Under the pieces are notes generated by a model, which did no database searches, had not been told where the DNA came from, and saw only the letters and a program-made list of their open reading frames with translations. This document shows positions 45,634 through 54,075 of a DNA stretch of 64,000 nucleotides, in pieces. The stretch is from Helicobacter aurati (lineage in GTDB: Bacteria > Campylobacterota > Campylobacteria > Campylobacterales > Helicobacteraceae): contig NZ_NXLW01000004.1 of the NCBI RefSeq assembly GCF_003364265.1, positions 1-64,000 of the forward strand, in the 5' to 3' direction. Positions within the stretch are counted from its first letter, which is position 1. Each line of letters opens with the position of its first letter. Made by a program: the position numbers and the translations under genes.

Positions 45634-45906
45634 ATGGCAAATCATAAATCCGCAGAAAAGAGAATCAGACAGACACAAAAAAGGACAGAACGTAACCGTT
45701 ATTATCGCACAAGAATAAAAAATATTACTAAAAGCGTACGTGAGGCTGTTACAAATAATGATGGTGTAAGTGCGGCAGAAGCATTTAAGATAGCAAATAA
45801 AGAACTTCACTCGTTTGTTAGCAAGGGAATTTTGAAAAAGAATACCGCTGCAAGAAAAGTTGCAAAACTTAACGGGCTCGTTAAAAAGCTTAATCAGGGA
45901 AAGTAA
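45634..45906 (+). CDS. rpsT: 30S ribosomal protein S20
   Basis: A 90-residue basic protein of the small subunit that binds 16S r[23 protein letters not shown] and the C-terminal [20 protein letters not shown] are typical. AAAGGGAGCAAT precedes the ATG. It is followed after 21 bases by prfA, with which it is probably co-transcribed. Confidence 0.97.
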   Translation: MANHKSAEKRIRQTQKRTERNRYYRTRIKNITKSVREAVTNNDGVSAAEAFKIANKELHSFVSKGILKKNTAARKVAKLNGLVKKLNQGK

Positions 45907-45927
45907 TTTAGATTCTGAATCTCCAAT

Positions 45928-46989
45928 ATGTTAATAGAAAAATTAAAGCCAATCATTGCAAGAAATGAAGAATTAGCTGCATTGTTAAGTACACAAGAAG
46001 TACTATCTGATATGGAGAAGCTGAAAAAATTTAGTATAGAAAAAAGTGAAAGCGATGAAATTGCGCATAAAGCAAAAGAATATTTGAAAGTCCTCGATGA
46101 TATAGCAAGCAATAAGTCTTTATTGGATGATAAAGATTTGGGCGAACTTGCAAAAGAAGAGCTAAAAGAGTTAGAGCTAAAAGAGTTAGAGCTACAAAAT
46201 GATATTAAGATTCTTTTAATTCCCAGGGACCCTAATGATAAAAAGAATATCTATTTAGAAATTCGCGCAGGTACAGGAGGAGATGAAGCTGGAATCTTTG
46301 TCGGAGATTTGTTTGGGACCTATTGTCGTTATGCTGATTCTAAAAAATGGTATGTAGAGATTATTAGTTCTAGTGAAAATTCAGTCGGTGGATATAAAGA
46401 GATCATTGCTTTAATTAAAGGTGATGGAGCCTATTCGCGTTTAAAGTATGAAGGTGGTACGCATCGTGTGCAGCGTGTGCCAAAAACAGAATCGCAAGGA
46501 AGGATACATACTTCAGCTATTACAGTAGCTATCATGCCAGAGGTAGATTCTTTGGAAATCGCCATTAATCCAAATGATTTAAAAATTGATGTCTTCCGCA
46601 GTGGTGGGCATGGGGGGCAAAGTGTAAATACCACAGATTCGGCTGTGCGCATAACACATATCCCCACAGGAATTACAGTGTCTATGCAAGATGAGAAATC
46701 TCAACACAAGAATAAAGATAAGGCATTAAAGATTCTACAAGCGAGACTTTATGAGGCGGAGTTACAAGCGCAGATCGCACAAAATCATGAGGTAAGAAAG
46801 AATCAAGTAGGCAGTGGCGATAGGAGTGAGCGTATACGCACTTATAATTATCCGCAAAATCGCATAACAGAGCACAGAATCAATCTTACTCTATATAGCC
46901 TCGAAGAAATTATGTTAAACGGCGATTTAGATAAAATAGTCGATCCATTAATTGCGCACACACAGAGTTTGCTATTGGGCAGTGAGTGA
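45928..46989 (+). CDS. prfA: peptide chain release factor 1
   Basis: Recognises UAA and UAG stop codons and releases the peptide. 353 residues. The GGQ motif is in [20 protein letters not shown] near 231, and the stop-codon-reading tripeptide region is [14 protein letters not shown]. The tripeptide reads Pro-Lys-Thr where E. coli has Pro-Ala-Thr. A short 15-base tandem duplication (around 46155-46190) repeats Glu-Leu-Lys in the coiled domain. Confidence 0.97.
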   Translation: MLIEKLKPIIARNEELAALLSTQEVLSDMEKLKKFSIEKSESDEIAHKAKEYLKVLDDIASNKSLLDDKDLGELAKEELKELELKELELQNDIKILLIPRDPNDKKNIYLEIRAGTGGDEAGIFVGDLFGTYCRYADSKKWYVEIISSSENSVGGYKEIIALIKGDGAYSRLKYEGGTHRVQRVPKTESQGRIHTSAITVAIMPEVDSLEIAINPNDLKIDVFRSGGHGGQSVNTTDSAVRITHIPTGITVSMQDEKSQHKNKDKALKILQARLYEAELQAQIAQNHEVRKNQVGSGDRSERIRTYNYPQNRITEHRINLTLYSLEEIMLNGDLDKIVDPLIAHTQSLLLGSE

Positions 46990-47061
46990 ATTTTATGGGA
47001 GATTTAAAGATTGAGATGATTTGGATAGATTCATCTTTTGTTGCTATTTAAAGGATTAAAC

Positions 47062-47529
47062 GTGTCTTATTTGGATAACAAGTATCAAGATTCAATACAA
47101 GGCAACGTCATTTCATATTTAAAAAATTCATTTGAATTTTCTCTTCTTTTTAAAGAGGGCATGCGAATAAATCACGAATGCCTTTGCATTTATGCCCTTT
47201 CTTTCAAACGTTTTAAATATAAAGTATCTCATAGTAAAAAATACTTTCGTGAGTTAGATGCTAATATTTTATTGGGATTTAGTATCAATAGAAAAGTTGC
47301 TAAAGCGACGAAACGTAATCTTCTCAAACGTCGTATTAAGGCGATTATTGTAGATATTGGTAAAAAAATACGATTGCAGGGGCTTACTTTTGCTTTCGTT
47401 TGTCGTAAGGGAGTTATAGAATGGGATTTTTATACATTGAAAACATACATTACGCAAACTTTGCATACTATAAAAAAAATGTTTCTACAATCTGCTCGCT
47501 ATAAGAACACTCGGAGGGCACAAATTTAA
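47062..47529 (+). CDS. rnpA: ribonuclease P protein component
   Basis: The protein subunit that helps the RNase P RNA cut tRNA leaders. The signature helix LGFSINRKVAKATKRNLLKR matches the RNR motif region of RnpA, and basic residues dominate. Start GTG 47062 follows AAAGGATTAAAC; about 155 residues, a little long for the family. It normally lies in an rpmH-rnpA-yidC cluster; none of those neighbours is here. Identification rests on the RNR-type helix and overall composition. Confidence 0.75.
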   Translation: MSYLDNKYQDSIQGNVISYLKNSFEFSLLFKEGMRINHECLCIYALSFKRFKYKVSHSKKYFRELDANILLGFSINRKVAKATKRNLLKRRIKAIIVDIGKKIRLQGLTFAFVCRKGVIEWDFYTLKTYITQTLHTIKKMFLQSARYKNTRRAQI

Positions 47530-47674
47530 ACAAAGAAGTCAGGTAACGGGCAACGTATCTAACGTATTAAACGCAAGATGTTGCTAGTTTTGTATTTCTA
47601 GTCTTTGTTGCAACATTAGCCTTGTTTCTTAATAAGTGTTTTTATAGGGATGTTTGAGTCACTGAAATATGACT

Positions 47675-48853
47675 TTAAAGATTCTTTATAAAATCTGCTA
47701 TACGCATAAACCCTTTTTTGATTTGTTCTATATCACAAGCAAAGCTCATGCGCACAAATCCATCCATGCCAAATGCGCTTCCCGGTACCAAAGCCACACC
47801 ATTTTTTTCTAAAAGCGATTTACAAAATTCCATACTATCACCGTTAAATCCTCTTATTTTTTGAATGTTGATAAAGAGATAAAAAGCACCTTCTGGCTTT
47901 ATAACGCTAATACCAGGTATCTCTTTAATCAAATTACATGCCATATCTCTACGTTCTTTAAATGCTTCACGCATGTGGCTAATATCAAGATCTACACTCC
48001 CATCTAATGCTGGGATAGATGCTTTTTGCGTAATGGAATTAATATTAGAAGTGCATTGACTCTGCAAATTATCCATAAGTTTGATGAGAGTTTTATCTTT
48101 GGAGGCAGCATATCCCATGCGCCAACCTGTCATGGCAACACATTTGCTTAATCCGTTAATGGTAATTGTACGTTGTAGAACTTCATCGCTAAGAGAGCCA
48201 ATGCTAGTAAATGTACCTTCGTAGATAAGTTTCTCATACATTTCATCGCTAACAATCCATAGGTTATGTTTGATTGCTATCTGGGCAATGGATTCTAATT
48301 GCGCTTTACTGTAAATCATGCCAGTAGGATTTGAGGGACTAGTTAGCACAATCGCTTTTGTCTTGGCAGTAATGGCAGCTTCAAAATCGGTACCGCGCGC
48401 TTTAAAATCATATTCTTCAGTTGTCGGAATAAAAACGGGTTTTCCACCGCTATAAATGACTAATTCAGGATAAGTTACCCAATAAGGTGCGGGAATAAGT
48501 ACTTCATCTCCTTCATTGATAATAGCTTGAAAAACATTAAATAGAGATTGCTTCGCACCATTGCTAACAATAATCTCTTTAGAATCATATTGCAAATTAT
48601 TTTCTCTTTTGAGCTTATTGGCAATAGTCTGCAATAATTCGGGTATCCCAGCTACACTTGTATATTTTGTAAAGCCAGAATTGAGTGCTCGCATAGCTTC
48701 GTCTTTGATAATCTGTGGGGTATCAAAGTCTGGTTCTCCCGCGCTAAAACTTAAAATATCTTTACCCTGTGCCTTTAGGTCTCTTGCCAATGTGGCTACT
48801 GCTATTGTAGCAGATTCACTAAGGCTTAGAATTTTCTTGGAATATTGTGGCAT
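47675..48853 (-). CDS. aspB: class I/II aminotransferase, aspartate aminotransferase type
   Basis: A PLP enzyme exchanging amino groups between aspartate and 2-oxoglutarate; related enzymes also accept aromatic or prephenate-type substrates. About 392 residues: FSAGEPDFDTPQIIKDEA, GAKQSLFNVFQA, PSNPTGMIY, the PLP lysine in NGLSKCVAMTGWRMGY, and SAFGMDGFVRMSFA with the carboxylate-binding Arg. Start ATG 48853 has GAGGAGAATTAGT upstream. Convergent with rnpA. Confidence 0.93.
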   Translation of the reverse strand: MPQYSKKILSLSESATIAVATLARDLKAQGKDILSFSAGEPDFDTPQIIKDEAMRALNSGFTKYTSVAGIPELLQTIANKLKRENNLQYDSKEIIVSNGAKQSLFNVFQAIINEGDEVLIPAPYWVTYPELVIYSGGKPVFIPTTEEYDFKARGTDFEAAITAKTKAIVLTSPSNPTGMIYSKAQLESIAQIAIKHNLWIVSDEMYEKLIYEGTFTSIGSLSDEVLQRTITINGLSKCVAMTGWRMGYAASKDKTLIKLMDNLQSQCTSNINSITQKASIPALDGSVDLDISHMREAFKERRDMACNLIKEIPGISVIKPEGAFYLFINIQKIRGFNGDSMEFCKSLLEKNGVALVPGSAFGMDGFVRMSFACDIEQIKKGFMRIADFIKNL

Positions 48854-48903
48854 ACTAATTCTCCTCAAACAAAATTAGCCTAATGCTAGCAAAACTAAAG
48901 CAA

Positions 48904-49248
48904 CTATAAAAATAATCTTACATTAAATTTATCATCTAAAAATATCGATATGAAAAAACTTAACATTTTATTGTCGTTTGTTGTGATATTAACATCTATT
49001 TTATCTCTTTCGCTAAGTTTTAGTAAGAATCCTATTAGACAATCTGGTAGAGGATGAGAATCTACAAATTTTATTTCTAACGTTTCAAAAGCCTTATCTT
49101 TGAGATGGGCGATCTCGTTACTATTTGCAATGTTAAACAAATTGTTTTTAAAAGCTTTAAAGGATTCATAGTCGTGAATATGCCCTGTGCATATAACGGA
49201 AAGTTTTTTGTTGTCTATATTGCCTTCAAGCATAAAACCCATATCCAT
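48904..49248 (-). CDS. conserved hypothetical protein downstream of fliR
   Basis: 114 residues, probably a small alpha/beta protein (LSVICTGHIHDYESFKAFKN, ETLEIKFVDSHPLPDCLIGF), reminiscent in layout of a STAS-like fold but not certain. AAAGGAGTTACACA precedes the ATG. It starts 14 bases after fliR on the same strand, so it is probably co-transcribed with it. Function unknown. Confidence 0.65.
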   Translation of the reverse strand: MDMGFMLEGNIDNKKLSVICTGHIHDYESFKAFKNNLFNIANSNEIAHLKDKAFETLEIKFVDSHPLPDCLIGFLLKLSERDKIDVNITTNDNKMLSFFISIFLDDKFNVRLFL

Positions 49249-49262
49249 TGTGTAACTCCTTT

Positions 49263-50045
49263 TTAATGATTGAGAATCTTTGCTAGTATTTTCATAGCTT
49301 CACTTAAGTCTTCTTTAAAATGATAGATGATGCTTGGCACAATGAGGGTGAGGATAACAAAAGCCAATGCAATTTTAATTGGGAATCCAATTACAAGCAG
49401 ATTAAATTGTGGATGTGTTTTCATAATCATGCCAAAAATAATATCTGAAAGCAATATAACTGCTATAATAGGAAAAGCCATAGAAAATCCGATAAGTATC
49501 ATGTTACTAAAGGCTTTAACGAAATATTTTGCTATATCTGTTGTGTTAGTCGCAAGGAAGAATCCTCCCAAAGGTGTATCATTAAGTGTATACGCAATAA
49601 TATCAATCAGCATGTGATGAAAATTGAAATGCAATGCCATGAGTATTGAAAGCATACTTATCACTTGTGCAACAATAGGTTTTGTAGTGCCGCTTGTCGG
49701 ATCGTAGGCACTAGCCATTGTGAAACCCATAGAGAAACTTGCTAAGTCTCCAGCAAATATAATGGAGGAAAATGCAATCTGCAATATAAGTCCACACACA
49801 AAACCTAATGTAATTTCGAATAAACCAGCTAGGATAAAACTTGAAAGCGTCGGATACGATATTATATCTCGTAAGGTTGGCATAAAGACTATTGCGAGTA
49901 TAAAAGCTAAAGCTGCACGAGCATTTATTGGTATTATCTGATTGTCAAAAAAAGGAAAAAATGCAAGTATAGAGCTAAAACGTAAGAAAAGGAGCAAGAA
50001 AGCCATAACATTAGCATTAGTAATGTAGGGGATAAAATCTAACAA
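49263..50045 (-). CDS. fliR: flagellar export gate protein FliR
   Basis: An inner-membrane protein of the flagellar type III secretion gate, acting with FliP, FliQ and FlhB. 260 residues with six or so hydrophobic segments. SSIIFAGDLASFSMGFTMAS, YDPTSGTTKPIVAQVISMLS and ILLSDIIFGMIMKTHPQFNLLVIGFPIK are typical. The start codon is TTG 50045 with AAGGAATATT upstream. The other gate genes are not in the window. Confidence 0.93.
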   Translation of the reverse strand: MLDFIPYITNANVMAFLLLFLRFSSILAFFPFFDNQIIPINARAALAFILAIVFMPTLRDIISYPTLSSFILAGLFEITLGFVCGLILQIAFSSIIFAGDLASFSMGFTMASAYDPTSGTTKPIVAQVISMLSILMALHFNFHHMLIDIIAYTLNDTPLGGFFLATNTTDIAKYFVKAFSNMILIGFSMAFPIIAVILLSDIIFGMIMKTHPQFNLLVIGFPIKIALAFVILTLIVPSIIYHFKEDLSEAMKILAKILNH

Positions 50046-50637
50046 AATATTCCTTTTAAGTAGAAGTTCTGTCTTAGTTTGCTTTTTGATGTCCTTACTT
50101 AATGAATCATTGCCAAGCTAATAGAGATTTGTTATCGATGAAACTCAAATATCTCGTTATTGCGCTAATTATTTGAGGCAATTCCTAAGCTACAATATTT
50201 TTTACACAAGATTTTCTTGATTAGCAAATTTTGTCTACCGAAAGAGGTTTATAATTGTTGAAATTACCATTTAGTCTTTATTATGTTTTTGTATTAATTG
50301 TGATTATAGCATATAATGCAATGAAAAATAAAAGTATCTAAGGTATAAAGTCTAAGTAATAACCTGTGTATTTAGATTCAAAAGTTTGTATTTTCCTGTA
50401 GATTCTGCGTTGTTTCTAAAAATACTATTTGAATTTTAGTTTTGAAAGATTTGCTATGCACAAACAATAGGATATTTCTATTACTTTAATTTATTGTTTC
50501 AAAGTCTTTCAAAAATTCCAAAGAATATTCCTTTGTATTTGTGTTTACTCTTTCAAAATATTTTTAGCCACTCTTATACTGAATAATCATCTTAAAAGAT
50601 TCTAAAACTTCTTGCTCATTTATTTTAGAATCTTGCT
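50046..50637. other. 590-bp gene-free AT-rich region
   Basis: Between fliR and the methyltransferase (both on the minus strand) no gene or clear remnant was seen in any frame. GATTATAGCATATAATGCAA near 50300-50321 holds -10-like hexamers in both directions. The last 60 bases repeat AGATTCTAAAACTTCTTGCT-type sequence twice (near 50600 and 50626). Confidence 0.5.
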
Positions 50638-51585
50638 TTATAAAACTTCTTGCTCTATTCGTTTTTTTGCTATTTCAAAATATTTTTTCTCAATCTCATA
50701 GCCTATAAAAAAGCGATGATTGTTTAAGGCAGCAACACCGTGAGAGCCACTGCCCATAAATGGGTCTAGTACAATCTGCCCTTCTTGTGTAAGAAGCCTG
50801 ATAAGATGAGAGATAAGACACACGGGTTTGGGCGTTAAATGCTCTATTTTTATATTGCTTTCATTCTTTCTTGTGTGTTTGCTAACTTCCATTACATTAC
50901 TTGGAAACCTGCCATCCAAACTCTCTTTTGTATTAATAAGCCCCAATTGATGTTTTTGCCAATTCTGCACGAATGTCCCCTCTTTTGGTTTTTGTGCCAA
51001 AACCATAGGTTCAATCTGTGGTTTAAGCTGTGGTGTCTTGTATCCTTCTAGCTTTTTGATTAGAGATTTTTTTTGTTCCTCTGTTAGATTTTTATCTTTT
51101 TTTATAAAATGATTTTGCGAAAATGCCTTTGCTTGCCCCTCATATTTCCAAGCCAACATATCTCGTATTTCAAACCCTGCCAAATCTAAACTCATCGCCA
51201 TTCTATGATAGAGTCTTGCCTGCGAAAAAACGACACAGAATCCACCAGGTTTGAGCACGCGTAAAAATTCTTTTGCGAGAGGATTCATAAAAACTTGCAA
51301 CCGTTCACCCTGCGTTCTATCAAATTTCATACCCACAGGCAACCCCCCAACCACACCACTTTTTGAAGCTTTAGTTTTGAGATTTGTATCGTTCCATTCA
51401 TTGTCCATTCCATCAATAAAATATGGCGGGTCAGTAATAATGCAATCTATCGAATTATCCCCGAGATTCTGCAAACCCCTATGACAATCCTCATTAAAAA
51501 TCCGTACATCTTGCAATTTGCTAGAATCCCTCATTAGATGAGAAAATGAACTTATATGTTGTGCTTCTCCTAATGTAGCAGGCAT
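50638..51585 (-). CDS. DNA methyltransferase (N6-adenine type, beta-class order)
   Basis: 315 residues. The catalytic motif IV CIITDPPYFIDG comes first (near 48-58). The AdoMet-binding motif I VLDPFMGSGSHGVAALN is near the end (about 275), followed by HRFFIGYEIEKKYFEIAKKR. This order is that of beta-class enzymes; DPPY favours adenine methylation. No restriction enzyme gene adjoins, so it is a solitary or orphan methylase. AGGGGTAATT precedes the ATG. The target sequence cannot be read from the gene. Confidence 0.88.
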   Translation of the reverse strand: MPATLGEAQHISSFSHLMRDSSKLQDVRIFNEDCHRGLQNLGDNSIDCIITDPPYFIDGMDNEWNDTNLKTKASKSGVVGGLPVGMKFDRTQGERLQVFMNPLAKEFLRVLKPGGFCVVFSQARLYHRMAMSLDLAGFEIRDMLAWKYEGQAKAFSQNHFIKKDKNLTEEQKKSLIKKLEGYKTPQLKPQIEPMVLAQKPKEGTFVQNWQKHQLGLINTKESLDGRFPSNVMEVSKHTRKNESNIKIEHLTPKPVCLISHLIRLLTQEGQIVLDPFMGSGSHGVAALNNHRFFIGYEIEKKYFEIAKKRIEQEVL

Positions 51586-51839
51586 AATTACCCCTAATGC
51601 TTTGAATTATAAGATGTTATTAATCGATTGAAAGTTTAAAACGAAAGTTATAATTTTTAGCTAATTTTAGCAGGTTATGTGTTGGATGGTGGCGATAATA
51701 TGCAGGCTTGATTTGATGTTTGGAAGACTAGGCGTAAATGTAGGGGGGTGGCGAGTGAGAAACTTAAATATATAATGCATGTATATCAATGTAGATTGAG
51801 TAAGCAAGAATATGTTTTTAAATGTTTTACAAAATGCTT

Positions 51840-51845
51840 TATAAT
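51840..51845 (+). promoter_or_regulatory. -10 box that decides the start of the NFACT gene
   Basis: GCTTTATAATATG contains a perfect TATAAT 26 bases before GTG 51871, inside what would otherwise be the coding region of a longer frame beginning at GTG 51748. Confidence 0.5.
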
Positions 51846-51870
51846 ATGTTATACCATAAAAGAGAACTTA

Positions 51871-53172
51871 GTGCAGCTACAAACACTTTATAATTTTGCG
51901 CATATTTTTTCTACACATAAATATATTAATTATATTGCGCGCGCCCATGATAATATCATTGAAATGCGACTTGATTCTACGTGTTACTGCGTTGATTTGG
52001 ATAAATCTAATCCTTACATATATGTAAAAGAAAGCTCTTTTAACACAAAGACTTATCGCGCCCCTTTTGATATAGCTTTACATAAATATTGTTGTAAGTC
52101 TAGCATTCAATCATGTAAGCTTGATGGCATGAATAAGATTCTTATTTTTGAATGTTATGTAAAAAATACTTATAAAGAAAAAAAAGTTTTTTTGCATTTA
52201 GAGTTGATTAATCGCGCTACAAATGCAATTATTGTTTGCGACGGTATGATTATCTCGGCTCTTCGATTCTACTCTTTACCTCGCGTGATTCAACCCAGGG
52301 AAGCCTTTACTCCTCTATCCCAACCTAATTTCACAAAACATTTATTACTAGAAGACAAGGAACTTTTCTTGCATTCCTTGCGACAACATTATCAAGCTAT
52401 GCAAGATGCACTTGTATTGCAACAGAGAGATAGGCTTTTACGAAAGTTGCAGAGCAAATGTGAAAAGTTGCAAAATTTATATGATTCCTTGCCATCTATT
52501 AAACAATTAGAAACTACGAGAGATGAATATATTATGTTGGCGAACTATATTTTAACACATTTAAGCGAGATTGCGCCTTATAGCACAAATCTTCAAATTG
52601 CCAACATGAATTATTTGATTCCGCAAGAAAAAAAGCCCTCTTTAGTTAGTCAGAGATTATTTAAGCAGGCAAAAAAGCTTAAACAAAAAATTCAGCATAG
52701 TAATTTACAAAAACAAAATCTTGAATCTAAAATTACTTTTTTACGTAATCAGATGTTGTTTGTTCGGCAGGCCAGTTTAAAAGAACTAGAAATGCTACAA
52801 CAAAAAAGAATAGAGAAAAAAAACAAGGTAAAAAATCGTTTTGAAAGTTTTTACATTAATGGAATCCGCATAAGTATGGGTAGAAATGAAAATGAAAATA
52901 TTTGTTTATTACAAAGTGCTAAGGCGGATTTTTTTTGGCTTCATATCAAAGATGTTCCATCTTCACATTTGATAATCCATGCTAATCGTGTAGATTCTGA
53001 TGTCCTTGTGCAAGCTGGAATATTTCTTGCTAGACTTTGTGGTATAAATGATAAAACAGTTGTGATAGACTTTACTAAGCGCAAGTTTGTAAAGATTGTG
53101 CAAGGTGCAAATGTGGTTTATTCTAAAGAAAAGACACTATGTGTGCATCTTGATCATTATCATAAGGAGTGA
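51871..53172 (+). CDS. NFACT / fibronectin-binding-like RNA-binding protein
   Basis: Homologue of RqcH/NEMF-type proteins, which in other bacteria bind stalled 50S subunits and tRNA; annotated in Helicobacter as fibronectin-binding. N-terminal NFACT-N region with RAPFDIALHKYC, a long coiled coil (about 180-320), and the C-terminal NFACT-R (DUF814) domain: NGIRISMGRNENENICLL, DFFWLHIKDVPSSHLII, VLVQAGIFLARLCG. The GTG at 51871 is preferred (433 residues) because a -10 box and AGAGAACTTA precede it and the residues upstream look unlike the family; the frame opens at 51748. Confidence 0.83.
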   Translation: MQLQTLYNFAHIFSTHKYINYIARAHDNIIEMRLDSTCYCVDLDKSNPYIYVKESSFNTKTYRAPFDIALHKYCCKSSIQSCKLDGMNKILIFECYVKNTYKEKKVFLHLELINRATNAIIVCDGMIISALRFYSLPRVIQPREAFTPLSQPNFTKHLLLEDKELFLHSLRQHYQAMQDALVLQQRDRLLRKLQSKCEKLQNLYDSLPSIKQLETTRDEYIMLANYILTHLSEIAPYSTNLQIANMNYLIPQEKKPSLVSQRLFKQAKKLKQKIQHSNLQKQNLESKITFLRNQMLFVRQASLKELEMLQQKRIEKKNKVKNRFESFYINGIRISMGRNENENICLLQSAKADFFWLHIKDVPSSHLIIHANRVDSDVLVQAGIFLARLCGINDKTVVIDFTKRKFVKIVQGANVVYSKEKTLCVHLDHYHKE

Positions 53173-53175
53173 TTC

Positions 53176-53556
53176 ATGGCACTTAATTCTATTGGGAATC
53201 TTACTTATATTAATCAAGCTAGTAGTGCAACAGCCGCTATTCAGGCAAATAATATGCCACATCCAACTGCAATTAATCATAGTATATTTCATGAACAAAT
53301 GCAAAAAATTGAAGAAGTCCGTCCCACCGAACAATCGCACAAGATAGAAGATAGAGAGGGCAATGGCAAAAGAGAATTTGAAGAAAAAAAGGAAGACGAA
53401 CAAGAAGATCCCAATGGATTTGAGTCAGCCTTAGAAAATACTCTTCATTCTAAAACACATTCTACTGAAAATAAAGATATAGAATCCGAACGAGTGGTTA
53501 CAGAGGACACGATGCTCATGAAATTAGATTTGCATTTGTTGGATGTCAAAGGGTAG
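53176..53556 (+). CDS. small acidic hypothetical protein
   Basis: 126 residues, polar and acidic, mostly disordered in appearance (EEKKEDEQEDPNG). Its ATG is three bases after the NFACT stop and has AAGGAGTGATTC upstream, so it is translated in the same transcript. No domain recognised. Convergent with cheW. Confidence 0.65.
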   Translation: MALNSIGNLTYINQASSATAAIQANNMPHPTAINHSIFHEQMQKIEEVRPTEQSHKIEDREGNGKREFEEKKEDEQEDPNGFESALENTLHSKTHSTENKDIESERVVTEDTMLMKLDLHLLDVKG

Positions 53557-53575
53557 TGTGTCTATGTGCGATAGA

Positions 53576-54073
53576 TTAAAATGTTCGTTTAAGAAGGTTA
53601 TCGACACGCAAGATGGTAGTTAGCCTATCTCCCTGTTTAGCAATTCCATACATAAGATTTTCTTGTTCATTAAAAGTGTCTGGAATAGGGTCAATCAAGC
53701 TTTCATCTATGCGAATAGCCTCTGTAAGTTTATCGATAACAAATCCGGCAATTTCATCATTATGGTTTACAACAAGATAACGGGTATCACCATCTTGTTT
53801 ATTTGGTGCAATACCAAACTTCATGCGTAAATTAATAAGCGGATAGACATTTCCGCGCAAGTTAAATACTCCCATAACATAATTTGGTGTGCCTGGCACA
53901 CGTGTAAAATCTATGGGCTTAATAATTTCTTTAACATTAAGAATAGGTACGGCAAATTCCTCTGTCCCAACGACAAAGCCTATTAGTTGAACAATGTTTT
54001 CTGAATCACTTTGTAGTTCAGAGTTATCGAGTTGCTGTCTTGCAAATACATCTTTTAATTGTTTGTTATCCAT
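53576..54073 (-). CDS. cheW: chemotaxis coupling protein CheW
   Basis: Links methyl-accepting receptors to the CheA kinase. 165 residues of one CheW domain: LIGFVVGTEEFAVPILNVKE, TRVPGTPNYVMGVFNLRGNV, VVNHNDEIAGFVIDKLTEAI. It is the last gene of cheV-cheA-cheW on the minus strand and begins two bases after cheA. Confidence 0.95.
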   Translation of the reverse strand: MDNKQLKDVFARQQLDNSELQSDSENIVQLIGFVVGTEEFAVPILNVKEIIKPIDFTRVPGTPNYVMGVFNLRGNVYPLINLRMKFGIAPNKQDGDTRYLVVNHNDEIAGFVIDKLTEAIRIDESLIDPIPDTFNEQENLMYGIAKQGDRLTTILRVDNLLKRTF

Positions 54074-54075
54074 AT

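Noticed and set aside
51741-51747. Short G run before GTG 51748 as a phase-variable tract for the NFACT gene
   Set aside because: Only about six G, and a -10 box and better start at 51871 place it upstream of the gene.
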